Below are positions 26,253-35,354 of a stretch of 64,000 nt of DNA, one piece after another. The translations under genes and the position numbers were made by a program. The number at the start of each line of letters is the position of its first letter. The first letter of the stretch is position 1. This DNA comes from Streptomyces sp. NBC_00443 (GTDB lineage: Bacteria > Actinomycetota > Actinomycetes > Streptomycetales > Streptomycetaceae), in assembly GCF_036014175.1 (NCBI RefSeq), contig NZ_CP107917.1:4278001-4342000 (forward strand), in the 5' to 3' direction. The notes under the pieces are model-generated. The model worked only from the letters and a program-made list of their open reading frames with translations. It did not search any database and was not told the origin of the DNA.

Positions 26253-26649
26253 GGTGCGGACACCTTCCCCGAGAGGCCGTTACGGGTCTGCCGGGAGTCG
26301 GTGTGGTGGGTTTTGGCGGCCGGCCGGCCGCACGCACACCTTGTCCACGTCGTGGAGAACTTCAGGAGAGGCCGTCACCTCTGTTACCTGTTGTCCATAT
26401 TTCCATTACTCTCGGATGCAACCTCCACGTATGCCGCATACGGCTGGGTATTGCCGCGTCGACAGGCCGGGAGGCCTTGCGGGCGTTGGGTTGTGACGTC
26501 GCCCGGCCACGGTGCGCCGCCCCGCGAAGGATCGGGTCATCACCCGAAAGTGAGTAACAGCGGGTTCCTGCCGACAGTGTCGAATGTGCCCGTTCCCGAT
26601 CGACGTGAGAGTGAAGGCAGCACATCCCAGGACTTCAGGAGCACTCATC
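26253..26649. other. Intergenic region, divergent promoters expected
   Basis: 397 bases between the minus-strand LTD gene and the plus-strand reductase. No coding frame with homology or structured RNA recognised. Confidence 0.5.
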
Positions 26650-27267
26650 GTGACCGTAACCGCGGACCTGGCCATCTCCCTCGACGGCTTCGTCGCCGGC
26701 ACCGGCGTCACCCTCGACAACCCGGGAGGCGACGGCGCCGAGCCGCTCTTCGAATGGATCCACGGCCTGGCGAGCTGGCGGCAGCGCCAGGGCATGACCG
26801 GCGGGGTGGAGAACCGCGACTCCGAGCTGATGCGCGAGTGGTTCGACGCCACCGGAGCGGTGGTCATGGGCCGGATGATGTACGACACGGGCGAGGAGTT
26901 CTGGGGCGCCGACCCACCGTTCAAGGCCCCGGTCTTCGTGCTCACCCACCGCCCCCGGCCGACCCTGGTCAGGGAGGGCGGCACCACCTTCACCTTCGTC
27001 ACCGACGGCATCCACAGCGCGCTCGACCAGGCGAAGGCCGCCGCCGGGGACAGGAACGTCGACATCGCGGGCGGGGCGAGCACCGTGCAGCAGTACCTGG
27101 GCGCGGGACTCATCGACGAGCTCCAACTGCACGTGGTGCCCGCGCTTCTCGGTGCGGGGCTGCGGCTCTTCGAGGGCCCGGGAGCCGGGCGGCGGCGGGA
27201 CCTCGAGCCGGTGAGGGTGGTCGCCACGCCCCTCGCCACCCACCTGAAGTACCGCTTGGTGAAGTGA
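26650..27267 (+). CDS. Dihydrofolate-reductase-like (RibD C-terminal fold) reductase
   Basis: 205 residues from GTG. ADLAISLDGFVAG near the start, the GAVVMGRMMYDTGEEFWG segment near 75-90, VFVLTHRPRP, and VDIAGGASTVQQYLGAGLIDELQLHVVPALLGAGLRLFEG near 137-175, the signature C-terminal half of this family. Such NADPH-dependent proteins are common in Streptomyces as stand-alone genes; the substrate is not known. Transcribed just ahead of the kinase gene with 103 bases between. Confidence 0.85.
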   Translation: MTVTADLAISLDGFVAGTGVTLDNPGGDGAEPLFEWIHGLASWRQRQGMTGGVENRDSELMREWFDATGAVVMGRMMYDTGEEFWGADPPFKAPVFVLTHRPRPTLVREGGTTFTFVTDGIHSALDQAKAAAGDRNVDIAGGASTVQQYLGAGLIDELQLHVVPALLGAGLRLFEGPGAGRRRDLEPVRVVATPLATHLKYRLVK

Positions 27268-27370
27268 CGCAGGGACACCGGTCCGTGGTAGGGCGCGGCT
27301 CCGCTTCCGCGGCGGCAGGCCCTACGCTGATCCCCGTGAGGTAGGCAGGCGCGGGGAAGGATGATCGGCG

Positions 27371-29506
27371 ATGACGCCCCTGAGCACCGGGGACCCGGAG
27401 TCCATAGGCGGGTACACCCTGCTCGGTCGGCTCGGGGCTGGCGGCATGGGAGTCGTCTATCTGGGAGTCTCCGCGTCGGGACGGCAGGTCGCGGTCAAAC
27501 TCGTCCACGGGTCGTACGCCGATCAGGAGGAGTTCCGAACGCGCTTCCGGCAGGAGATCGCCGCGGCGCGCAGAGTGAGCGGCGCCTTCACCGCGCCGGT
27601 CGTGGACGCCGACCCGGATGCCGTCCGGCCGTGGATGGCGACGCTCTACGTGCCCGGGCTCAACCTCGCCGAAGTCGTGAAGAAGGACGGCCCGCTGAGC
27701 CAACGGGAGCTGCGCGCGCTGGGACTGGGGCTCACCGAGGCGCTGCGCGACATCCACCGGGCGGGCCTGGTGCACCGGGACCTCAAACCGGCCAACGTCC
27801 TGATGACCGAGGACGGGCCGCGTGTCATCGACTTCGGTATATCGCGCGCTGCCGACAACCAGAGCCTGACCGTGACCGGGCGGGTGATCGGCACTCCGCC
27901 CTTCATGTCGCCGGAACAGATCGCGTCGCCCCGAGACGTCACCCCGTCCTCGGACGTGTTCTCGCTCGGGTCGCTGATGGTGTTCGCGGCCGTCGGCACC
28001 GGGCCGTTCGACGCCGACAGCCCCTACATGACCGGCTATCAGGTGATGCACGAGGCCCCGGACCTCGAAGGGGTGCCCGAAGCGCTCCGGCGCATTGTCG
28101 AGCGCTGCCTCGACAAGGACCCGGCCGCACGGCCGGAACCGGCGGATCTGCATCGCCTGCTCCAGGCGCTGCCGGAATCCGATGCCACCGCGCCCCTGAA
28201 GGCCAGGGCGTCCGCCGTACCCCGGCCCCGGCCCGCTCCCCGCAGCGCGGCCACCACCGCTGTGGGAACCGGCACCGGCAAGGGACGCCGAGCCCGGATG
28301 CTGCTCACCGGCCTCGCCGCGGCGTTGGCCGTGACGGGGCTGAGTATCACGGCGGGTGTCTTCGTGTCGGGCCAGGACACGACCACCGCCGCCGACGCCA
28401 TCCCCACCGCCCGTGCGGCGTCCCTGCCCGACGGCTGGAAGCCGTGGCGTACGGCCCTGCGGTACGACGTGAAGGGTGTCCCCCTCGACTACCAGGCCCC
28501 TGGATGCGTGGCGAACGGGAGCGCCCTGTTCTGCGGTGGTACGGGCTTCACGGTCGCCAGGATCGACCCGGCCTCCGGCCGCACCCTGTGGCGGACCGGC
28601 ACCCGTCCCCAGGGAGTGCGACCGATCGGTGTGCGCGACGGGCTGGTCTATGCGTACGAGGACCCGGACGACACGACCAGGCGCGTGGTGGCCCTCGACG
28701 CCGGTACCGGGCACCGGCGGTGGCAGCGCGACATCGACAAGGCCGCGGACCCGGTCCTGTACAACGGCGGACTGCTGACCCTGTCTCCGGACTCCTCGTC
28801 GTTCGTCGCATACGGGCCTTCCGGCAAGGAGTTGTGGCAGGCGCCCTCGCAGGACGAGTACTGCACTCCGTCAGCACTGGGAGGCGTCCCTTACGCCCTG
28901 TGCTGGGCCGGCACCGAGCCCGGCCAGACCCCCGTCGACCTGATGAAGCTCGAACCCGGCAGCATGACCGAGACCGCCACTCTGCCCCGGAAGGCGGAAG
29001 CGCTCGGTGCTGTGCGCGGGCAGCCCTTGTTCCTCGCCCCCCAGACCGCGAAGGACGTCTACGAATCCGGGTACGAACGGCCGTACAACGCGCTGTTGCG
29101 AGTGGCCCCGGAAACCGGGCAGGTCAGACGGATTCCGCTGGCACGTCCGCTGACCGGCGCGGCCACCCTGGTGGACGGCGTCGTCTACTTCGTCCGGGCC
29201 AACGGGTCGGTCACCGCGGTGTCGGCGGACAGCGGCAGACAACTCTGGCAGAAGGCCACGGACATGGAGAGTCTGTCCGCGCCCGTGGTGTCGGCGACGT
29301 ACAAGCGGGTCTACTTCTCCAACCGCTTCGGCCGCCTGCTGGCACTCGACAGCCGCACCGGGGCGGAGGCATGGCGCACTTCCGCACTGAACGACCCCGG
29401 GGACAAGGCGCAGGACACCCCGCCGCGTGTGCTGCTCATCAAGGACGCGATCGTGGCGACGGCCGGCGACACGGCCTTCTCCCGGAGCCCGGACGGGCCC
29501 AACTGA
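27371..29506 (+). CDS. Membrane Ser/Thr protein kinase with PQQ-type beta-propeller sensor
   Basis: 711 residues. Kinase domain ~15-270: Gly loop LGAGGMGVVYLG, catalytic VAVKL, HRDLKPANVL, DFGIS, GTPPFMSPEQ, all intact. Juxtamembrane basic linker, one TM (~312-333), then an extracytoplasmic domain with repeated G..LW/GTGHRRWQ/SGRQLWQK/TGAEAWRT units typical of PQQ-like propeller blades. This is the Streptomyces AfsK/PkaD-type layout, where the propeller senses an outside ligand and the kinase acts inside. Kinase target unknown. Confidence 0.93.
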   Translation: MTPLSTGDPESIGGYTLLGRLGAGGMGVVYLGVSASGRQVAVKLVHGSYADQEEFRTRFRQEIAAARRVSGAFTAPVVDADPDAVRPWMATLYVPGLNLAEVVKKDGPLSQRELRALGLGLTEALRDIHRAGLVHRDLKPANVLMTEDGPRVIDFGISRAADNQSLTVTGRVIGTPPFMSPEQIASPRDVTPSSDVFSLGSLMVFAAVGTGPFDADSPYMTGYQVMHEAPDLEGVPEALRRIVERCLDKDPAARPEPADLHRLLQALPESDATAPLKARASAVPRPRPAPRSAATTAVGTGTGKGRRARMLLTGLAAALAVTGLSITAGVFVSGQDTTTAADAIPTARAASLPDGWKPWRTALRYDVKGVPLDYQAPGCVANGSALFCGGTGFTVARIDPASGRTLWRTGTRPQGVRPIGVRDGLVYAYEDPDDTTRRVVALDAGTGHRRWQRDIDKAADPVLYNGGLLTLSPDSSSFVAYGPSGKELWQAPSQDEYCTPSALGGVPYALCWAGTEPGQTPVDLMKLEPGSMTETATLPRKAEALGAVRGQPLFLAPQTAKDVYESGYERPYNALLRVAPETGQVRRIPLARPLTGAATLVDGVVYFVRANGSVTAVSADSGRQLWQKATDMESLSAPVVSATYKRVYFSNRFGRLLALDSRTGAEAWRTSALNDPGDKAQDTPPRVLLIKDAIVATAGDTAFSRSPDGPN

Positions 29507-29670
29507 CCGGCTGACAGGTCTGCATCATCCGGGACTGTCGAGTGGCCGCGCACGTCCCCTGGGTCGGCGCACCTCTCTGGGCCGCGTGCCCCACCTCACT
29601 GCTACGGCTCTCCTCGTTCAGGTGATTTTCCGTCCGGTAAGCCGCTTCACCGGACCTACTGTCCCGTCTC

Positions 29671-30045
29671 GTGACAGAAAGACAGACGCGGCGAGCAACC
29701 GACGTGGTCGTCCTCGGCGCCGGACCGGCTGGGCTCGTGCTCGGCAATCACCTTCAGGACAGCGGGATCGACTGCGTCATCCTGGAGCGCGCCGAGCGCG
29801 CGCACATCCAGACGCGGGCGCGCGCCGGGTTCCTGGCGGCGAACACCGTACGGATCCTGGAACGGCACGGGCTGGCCGAGGGGCTGCACCGGCACGGACA
29901 GGCGCACAGCACATGCGAGTTCCGCACCGTGGCCGACGCCGGCCTCGCCCTGGTGGACCAGTCACCGCTGCCCCTGGACGGCAACGTGCTGCACGTCCGG
30001 AAGCGTCAGCCGATGGGTGCCGGCATCGGCCGGACGTCGTACTGA
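29671..30045 (+). pseudogene. 4-hydroxybenzoate 3-monooxygenase (PobA-type) 5' stub
   Basis: The first ~110 residues match the family N-terminus: VVVLGAGPAGLVLGNHLQDSGIDCVILERA, then IQTRARAGFLAANTVRILERHGL, CEFRTVADAGLALVD. After GNVLHVRKRQPMG the frame runs into the antisense of the DUF2848 gene and stops; about 280 residues, including both later FAD motifs, are absent. The last ~13 residues are not homologous. A deletion has joined pobA to the neighbouring island. Confidence 0.8.
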
Positions 30046-30691
30046 AGGCGGATGGTGTCTCCGGTGGCGGGGTCGGCCAGTTCCACGCTCCAGCCGTCGG
30101 CGAACTGGTCGACGCCGGGGGTCATGGGGATGGTGCCGGAGATCAGGACGGTGCCGGGTGTGAGCGCGCCGCGTGAGCGCAGGACGTCGATCCAGTAGGC
30201 GGGGGCGAGGAGTTCGGCGAGGGTGCCGTGCTGGATCTCCGTCGAGGTGCCGCCGTGGGTGACCCAGGCGCGCAGGGTGAGGTCGTCGAGGCGGGACTCC
30301 ACGTCGGCCAGGGGCCAGGCACGGCGGGCGAGGACGTCGGGGCCGGCGTTCTTGCTCCAGGCCACGCCGTGCACCTCAAGGTCGCGGTCGGTGTGGTCGC
30401 AGGCGGCGGTCAGCAGCAGCTCCCCGCCGTCCGCCACGACGAGCGCCCACTCCGCCTCGCCGGAGGTGTGCGCGTGCTGCGCGTGGACCCGGTCGGTCTG
30501 CTGGGCGAGGTAGGGGAGACGGGGTAGAGGGCGGGCGTCACGGACGGGCCCGGCACGCCCAGCTCGGCGAGCTCCGCGACGTGCGCGGCGACGTCCTCCT
30601 GGCTTCGTCCGGCATACCCGGCGTTCAGGACCTGGACGACGTCGACCTCGCGCGTCGATCCGTCGGGCAGTTCGAAGGTCAGCACGGCCAT
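30006..30691 (-). pseudogene. DUF2848 family protein, one frameshift
   Basis: Starts MAVLTFELPDGSTREVDVVQVLNAGYAGRSQEDV; continues to PSVTPALYPVSP, where a C run near 30518-30523 is one base short; the next frame resumes YLAQQTDRVHAQHAHTSGEAEWALVV and runs to SGTIPM, DQFADGWSVEL and the C-terminus. DUF2848 proteins have a fumarylacetoacetate-hydrolase-like fold. The gene is divergent from the MHS symporter and probably belongs to the same catabolic unit. Real loss of function or a sequencing error are both possible. Confidence 0.75.
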
Positions 30692-30705
30692 GAGGGCACT
30701 CCCAG

Positions 30706-30744
30706 AGATCGGGTCCGCAGATCGGGTCCGCAGATCGGGTCCGC
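30706..30744. repeat. Three tandem 13-bp repeats
   Basis: AGATCGGGTCCGC three times in a row, without mismatch, in the 5' region of the DUF2848 gene between its ATG and the GntR operator candidate. Confidence 0.9.
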
Positions 30745-30781
30745 GGTGAAGTTCTCGCGCAGGGGCTTGCGCATACGACCT

Positions 30782-30798
30782 GTATACAAGAAGTATGC
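30782..30798. promoter_or_regulatory. Candidate GntR operator in DUF2848/MHS divergent region
   Basis: GTATACAAGAAGTATGC matches 14 of 17 positions of the reverse complement of the palindrome upstream of the gntR gene (34036-34052). It lies between the divergent DUF2848 and MHS symporter genes, so one regulator could control both. Confidence 0.65.
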
Positions 30799-30843
30799 CG
30801 GAAGGTCGATGTCCCCCGACGTCCCCGAGCAAGGATGGGAACC

Positions 30844-32232
30844 ATGTCCGACACCCCGAAGGACGACACGAAGGACGACACGAAGGACAACACAAAGGCG
30901 TCCGATCGGCACTCCGGCGTCCGCCGGGCCTTCGTCGCGAGCCTGACCGGCACGGCGCTGGAGTGGTACGACTTCGCCGTCTACTCCGCCGCGGCCGCCC
31001 TGGTCTTCGGCGACCTGTTCTTCCCCTCGGAGGACCCGCTCACCGGCACGCTCCTGGCCTTCTCCACCTATGCGGTCGGCTATGTGTCGCGCCCGCTGGG
31101 CGGATTCGTCTTCGGCCGCCTCGGTGATGTGATCGGCCGCAAGAAGGTGCTGATCGCCACACTGGTCCTCATCGGCGCGGCGACGTTCCTGATCGGCGTC
31201 CTGCCCGCGTACTCGACGGCCGGCGTGGCCGCCCCGATCGCCCTGGTCGTGCTGCGCTTCGCGCAGGGCGTCGGTGTCGGCGGCGAGTGGGGCGGTGCCG
31301 TACTGCTGTCCAGCGAGTTCGGCGATCCGCGCCGCCGCGGCTTCTACGCCTCCGCCGCCCAGGTCGGCCCGCCCGCCGGAAACCTGCTGGCCAACGGCGT
31401 CCTGGCGGCCCTCGGCGCGCTGCTGACCGAGGCGCAGTTCGAGTCGTGGGGCTGGCGCGTGGCGTTCCTGTTCTCCGGCGTCCTCGTCGCGTTCGGGCTG
31501 TGGATCCGGGCGAAGCTCGAGGAGACCCCGGTGTTCAAGGCGATGGAGGCCGAGCACTCCCGGCCGGAGGCACCGATCCGCGAGGTGTTCACCACCCAGC
31601 CCCGCGCCCTGCTGGCCGCGATCCTGTGCCGCGTCGGCCCCGACGTGCTGTACGCCATGTTCACCGTCTTCGTCCTCACGTACGCCACCCAGGAACTCGG
31701 CATGTCGCGCGGCTCCGCCCTCGCGGCCGTGCTCATCGGCTCCTCGATCCAGGTCTTCCTCATGCCGCTGGCCGGCGCTCTCTCCGACCGGGTCAACCGT
31801 CGCCTGCTGTACGGCGGTGCGGCGGTGGCCGCCGGTGTGTGGCCCTTCGTGTTCTTCCCGATGATCGGCGGCGGCACCTGGCTGCCGCTCGCCACGGGAG
31901 TCGTCGTGGGCCTGGTGATCCACTGTTGCCTGTACGGCCCGCAGGCCGCCTTCATCACCGAACAGTTCGAGCCCCGGCTGCGCTCAACCGGCTCGTCCCT
32001 GGCCTACACCCTGGCCGGGATCATCGGCGGCGCCGTCGCCCCGCTGCTGTTCACCAGCCTGCTCAGCACCTACGGCAGCTGGGCTCCGCTGGCCGTGTAC
32101 ATCGCCCTCGCCTCGGCCGTCTCCCTCGTCGGCGTCTGGCTGGGACGCGACCCCGAGGCCGCCGTCGACGAGGACGCCGCCCTCGCCGCGCCGAAGGCGC
32201 CGCACCCGGTGAAGGCCACCCACTCCCACTGA
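30844..32232 (+). CDS. MHS-family (metabolite:H+ symporter) MFS transporter
   Basis: 462 residues; start at the ATG with AAGGA upstream (another ATG lies three codons earlier). The N-terminal tail has a short DDTKDDTK repeat, then ALEWYDFAVYSAAAALVFGDLFFP (the MHS signature after TM1), PLGGFVFGRLGDVIGRKKVL (motif A), and LRFAQGVGVGGEWGGAVLL in TM4, which is diagnostic of the shikimate/citrate/proline MHS group. Twelve TM expected. It would import an organic acid or similar substrate for the adjacent hydrolase genes. Confidence 0.9.
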   Translation: MSDTPKDDTKDDTKDNTKASDRHSGVRRAFVASLTGTALEWYDFAVYSAAAALVFGDLFFPSEDPLTGTLLAFSTYAVGYVSRPLGGFVFGRLGDVIGRKKVLIATLVLIGAATFLIGVLPAYSTAGVAAPIALVVLRFAQGVGVGGEWGGAVLLSSEFGDPRRRGFYASAAQVGPPAGNLLANGVLAALGALLTEAQFESWGWRVAFLFSGVLVAFGLWIRAKLEETPVFKAMEAEHSRPEAPIREVFTTQPRALLAAILCRVGPDVLYAMFTVFVLTYATQELGMSRGSALAAVLIGSSIQVFLMPLAGALSDRVNRRLLYGGAAVAAGVWPFVFFPMIGGGTWLPLATGVVVGLVIHCCLYGPQAAFITEQFEPRLRSTGSSLAYTLAGIIGGAVAPLLFTSLLSTYGSWAPLAVYIALASAVSLVGVWLGRDPEAAVDEDAALAAPKAPHPVKATHSH

Positions 32233-32256
32233 CCCCGGACGAAGGAGGACCGCACC

Positions 32257-33054
32257 GTGCGGATCGCCCTGAGCCAGCTCACCACCGGCCCCGACCCCGA
32301 GAAGAACCTCCTGCTCATCGAGGAATGGACGCGGCGCGCTGCGGATGCCGGAGCCCGCGTCGTCGTCTTCCCGGAGGCGTCGATGGCCTGCTTCGGCACC
32401 CCCCTGGCACCGCTCGCCGAACCCCTGGACGGACCGTGGGCCGACGGCGTCCGGCGGATCGCCCGCGCCACCGGCACGGTCGTCGTGGCCGGCATGTTCA
32501 CCCCGGCCGGCGGGGGCCGGGTGGCCAACACCCTGCTCGCCACCGGGCCCGGGGTCGAGGCGTCGTACGACAAGATCCACCTCTACGACGCCTTCGGCTT
32601 CCGTGAGTCCGCCACCGTCGCCGCGGGTTCGGCCACGACGGTCATCGACGTGGACGGCGTACGGCTGGGTCTGGCCACCTGCTACGACATCCGTTTCCCG
32701 GAGCTGTTCCGGGCGCACGCCGACGCCGGAGCCGTCGCCACGCTGCTGGCCGCGTCCTGGGGCGCCGGGCCCGGCAAGCGCGAGCAGTGGGAGCTGCTGG
32801 TGCGGGCCCGTGCGCTGGACGCCACCGTATGGCTCGCCGCCGTGGACCAGGCCGACCCCGGTGCCGGCACCGGCCCGGGTTCCGCCCCGACGGGGATCGG
32901 GCACAGTCTCGTCGCCGGACCCGACGGGACCGTACGGCATGCCCTGGGCGCCGAGCCCGAGCTGCTGGTGGCCGACCTGGACGTCGACGAGGTCGCCGCG
33001 GTCCGCCGGCGGATCTCCGTGCTGGCCAACAGGCGCCCGGAGGTGTGGCGATGA
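32257..33054 (+). CDS. Carbon-nitrogen hydrolase (nitrilase superfamily, Nit-type amidase)
   Basis: 265 residues from GTG with GAAGGAGG upstream. The Glu-Lys-Cys triad is intact: FPEASM near 40, YDKIHLYDAF near 107-116, and ATCYDIRFPELFR near 142-154. This pattern fits the Nit1/Nit2 (deaminated glutathione or omega-amidase) branch. Overlaps the cupin gene by ATGA. Probably hydrolyses an amide brought in by the MHS transporter; the substrate is not known. Confidence 0.9.
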   Translation: MRIALSQLTTGPDPEKNLLLIEEWTRRAADAGARVVVFPEASMACFGTPLAPLAEPLDGPWADGVRRIARATGTVVVAGMFTPAGGGRVANTLLATGPGVEASYDKIHLYDAFGFRESATVAAGSATTVIDVDGVRLGLATCYDIRFPELFRAHADAGAVATLLAASWGAGPGKREQWELLVRARALDATVWLAAVDQADPGAGTGPGSAPTGIGHSLVAGPDGTVRHALGAEPELLVADLDVDEVAAVRRRISVLANRRPEVWR

Positions 33055-33395
33055 GCAAGCCCGAGCTGGAGTTCCACCTGCCCGACGGACCGTGGCGGGC
33101 CCCGGCCGGCGCCGGCCCGGGCGTCGAGGAGCGCGTCCTGGCCGACGACCCCGAGCGCGGATCCCGTACGGCGCTCGTCCGCTGGGCGCCGGGCACCGAC
33201 ACCTCGGCGGACGGCGTGACCCGCCATGACTTCTGGGAGGAGGTCTATCTCGTCGAGGGAGCGCTGCACGACCTGACGCTCGACCGGACCTTCACAGCGG
33301 GCATGTACGCCTGCCGGCCGCCCGGGATGCCGCACGGCCCCTGGACCTCCCGGGACGGCGTGACGATGCTGGTGATCACCTACCCGCCGTCCTAA
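33051..33395 (+). CDS. Cupin-domain (ChrR/ectoine-type) small protein
   Basis: 114 residues. One small barrel: TALVRWAPGTDTSADGVTRHDFWEEVYLVEGALHD ... FTAGMYACRPPGMPHGPW. The HDFWEEVYLVEG and PPGMPHGPW motifs supply the His/Glu metal ligands usual in cupins. Translationally coupled to the amidase gene, and its stop overlaps the convergent gntR stop. Likely enzymatic or isomerase partner in the same pathway. Confidence 0.8.
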   Translation: MSKPELEFHLPDGPWRAPAGAGPGVEERVLADDPERGSRTALVRWAPGTDTSADGVTRHDFWEEVYLVEGALHDLTLDRTFTAGMYACRPPGMPHGPWTSRDGVTMLVITYPPS

Positions 33396-34018
33396 CCCGC
33401 GAGCAGCACCTTGAGCGTCGACTCCAGATGGTGGTCGATGGCGCCCCACGCGGCCTGCGCGTCACCCGCTTCCAGGGCGTCCAGGATGGCCTCGTGTTCC
33501 TCCAGCACCGCTTCCTGACGTCCCTGCTGGTTGAACAGGGCGACCACGCCGGCACGGACCTGGCGGCTGCGCAGGCCCTCGTAGTGCCGGTCGAGGAGGG
33601 CGTTGCCGACGGCGGACACCAGGACGGCGTGGAAACGGTGGTCCACGTCGATGAACTCCCGGGCCTGCTCGGCACCGGTGAGCTCGCGCTGCCGTTCCAG
33701 CAGGGACCGCAGCTCCGCCACCGGCGCTGCGCCACCGGAGACGAGCTGCTGGGCGGCGTACCGCTCGACGATGCCCCGCAGCTCCATGAGCTCGCGGATC
33801 TCCCGTCCCGTCAGGGGGGACACGCGGGCGCCCCGCTTGGGCACCAGCTCGACCAGGTCCTCGGCGGCAAGCTGCAGCAGCGCTTCCCGGACAGGGGTGC
33901 GGGAGACACCGACACGGTCCGCGAGCTCCTGCTCCGACAGGAAGGCGCCCTGCATCCCCGGGTCCGTCAGCACCGTGTCCTTGAGATACGCGTACGCCTT
34001 CTCCCGACCGGACGTCAC
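33392..34018 (-). CDS. GntR-family (FadR/FCD type) transcriptional regulator
   Basis: 208 residues from GTG (a TTG five codons earlier is the alternative). N-terminal winged helix: FLSEQELADRVGVSRTPVREALLQLAAEDLVELVPKRGARV (~25-65). C-terminal FCD domain with ELRGIVERYAAQQL, FHAVLVSAVGNALL and a final ILDALEAGDAQAAWGAIDHHLE helix. FCD-type regulators bind organic acids at a metal site. Convergent with the catabolic genes; a matching palindrome lies upstream of itself and of the symporter. Confidence 0.9.
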   Translation of the reverse strand: MTSGREKAYAYLKDTVLTDPGMQGAFLSEQELADRVGVSRTPVREALLQLAAEDLVELVPKRGARVSPLTGREIRELMELRGIVERYAAQQLVSGGAAPVAELRSLLERQRELTGAEQAREFIDVDHRFHAVLVSAVGNALLDRHYEGLRSRQVRAGVVALFNQQGRQEAVLEEHEAILDALEAGDAQAAWGAIDHHLESTLKVLLAG

Positions 34019-34035
34019 GGCAACCCCCAGCAATC

Positions 34036-34052
34036 GTATACAGCTTGTATAC
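34036..34052. promoter_or_regulatory. GntR autoregulatory operator candidate
   Basis: GTATAC-AGCTT-GTATAC, a perfect inverted repeat 17-18 bases upstream of the gntR GTG. FadR-type operators often have the form (N)GTATAC(N). Confidence 0.7.
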
Positions 34053-34101
34053 GGACGCTACCACGTGCCTTCTACTGGGGAACCTCGCCAGATGCCGGTG
34101 G

Positions 34102-34515
34102 TCATCGTGACCGGGCAACCCGCAGGTGCTGTCGCTCCGCCAGTTCCTCCGGGCCGACCACGGTGAGGACTGGGGCGCCAGGCGGCGCGAACATGGTCAC
34201 CACCAGCTGGGACTGTGCGTCGGGAAGGTTGTTGGCGCCCTGGTAGTGGATCACGTCACCCCCGGGCTCGAAGAGGGCGTCACCGGCCTTGAGTATCCGG
34301 GGCGGCTGACCCTCCAGTTCGAAGAGGATCTCGCCCTGGGTCACGTAACCGAAGAGCGGTCCGGGGTGCCGGTGCGGCGGCGCGCCGGGGTCACCGGGGG
34401 CCAGGGTGACCCGGATCGTCCTCGCCTCGGCGCCGGCCGGTATCCGGTTCGCCGCCTCCGGCAGGGTCGTGATCACCTCGACGCCTGGGGGCAGGTGTGC
34501 GTGCTGAGCGGTCAT
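34102..34515 (-). CDS. Cupin-domain protein
   Basis: 137 residues from ATG (MTAQHAHLPPGVEV) with an ideal GGAGGAA ribosome site. Cupin motif 1 is PGAPPHRHPGPLFGYVTQGEILFELEG (~45-70) and motif 2 GDALFEPGGDVIHY (~80-95). The two His of PHRHPG and the His of VIHY would bind a metal. Typical of small Streptomyces cupins of unknown substrate. Next to a decayed transporter gene. Confidence 0.82.
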   Translation of the reverse strand: MTAQHAHLPPGVEVITTLPEAANRIPAGAEARTIRVTLAPGDPGAPPHRHPGPLFGYVTQGEILFELEGQPPRILKAGDALFEPGGDVIHYQGANNLPDAQSQLVVTMFAPPGAPVLTVVGPEELAERQHLRVARSR

Positions 34516-34611
34516 GCGTTCCTCCAAACAGGGAGTGTCCACAGTGAGGACAAGACGGCCTCCCCGTTTTGTGACAGCCCTGCGGGTTCGGCTCAGGGGT
34601 CTGGGTACCGC

Positions 34612-35035
34612 GCAGGGCGAACGTGGCAGCGAGCGCCGCCGGGGCGACGCGTGCGACGGGCGGACCGCGTCCGACGAGGATCGGGCCGAGGAGGGAGCCG
34701 CCGCCGATGCCGTGGATGCCGCCGATCACTCCGACTGCCAGGGCTGGGCCGGTGAGGGTGCGTGCGGTCAACTCGCGTGCGGGCGGCGGACGGTGGTGTG
34801 TCTGCGCCAGTGCGCGCAGGCTCAGCCACCGGCCGAGGGACAGCAGCAGGACGGCGATCAGGAGCCGGAAGACCTCGGGCCGGGGAGAGCGCCGCAGGGC
34901 GCCCGGGCCGGCGACGACGTTGAACAGCAGGTTGGTCGGCGTGATGGCCGGGCCAAGCTCATGCTCGACGTCATACCCGCCGACGTACTCGTCGGACGCC
35001 TCGGCCTGACCGGCGCGCAGGGCGGGCCCTTATGC
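34612..35035 (-). pseudogene. Sulfite exporter TauE/SafE (TSUP) family relic
   Basis: A continuous minus-strand frame gives EYVGGYDVEHELGPAITPTNLLFNVVAGPGALRR, then jumps to PEVFRLLIAVLLLSLGRWL, then VGVIGGIHGIGGGSLLGPILVGRG and VAPAALAATFA. These are real TSUP signatures, but the first ~30 residues, an internal ~50 and the last ~70-80 are missing, and the 3' end runs into unrelated sequence. No start codon with a ribosome site. Non-functional remnant. Confidence 0.7.
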
Positions 35036-35354
35036 GCGCGCGTCGAGCCCCTCACATCACCTGGACCGCCGCACGCGCCGGCCAGGAGCGGCTCTGGGCC
35101 GATGTGACCTTCATCGCGGTGGTCGGCTCTCGGCGCGTTCTCCGTTGTCCCAGCCGTTGACGGCGACGGCAGTGGGCGCACGGCTCATCGACGGAGGTCA
35201 CGGCGCTGCGGCCGGAGGCGTTCGGCCGGAACACCGCATCCGCGCGGACCAATATCTGTATCCGCGAGGTGAGAAATAGGTGCGGCACACCGCGAGTATT
35301 CCCCGACCGCCGACCCGATCGGGACTATTGATGACTCTGGGCCGATCGGGCCAT
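35036..35354. other. Non-coding stretch before cold-shock gene 1
   Basis: 319 bases. Open frames here have no recognisable homology. It holds the left end of the TSUP relic and presumably the cold-shock promoter at its right end. Confidence 0.45.

Noticed and set aside
27110..28714. A 534-codon frame antisense to the Ser/Thr kinase
   Set aside because: Kinase motifs are complete on the plus strand; the antisense frame has none.
29671..30045. Considered as a complete small flavoprotein
   Set aside because: It ends before the second FAD motif and the last residues are antisense of the next gene, so it is a stub.
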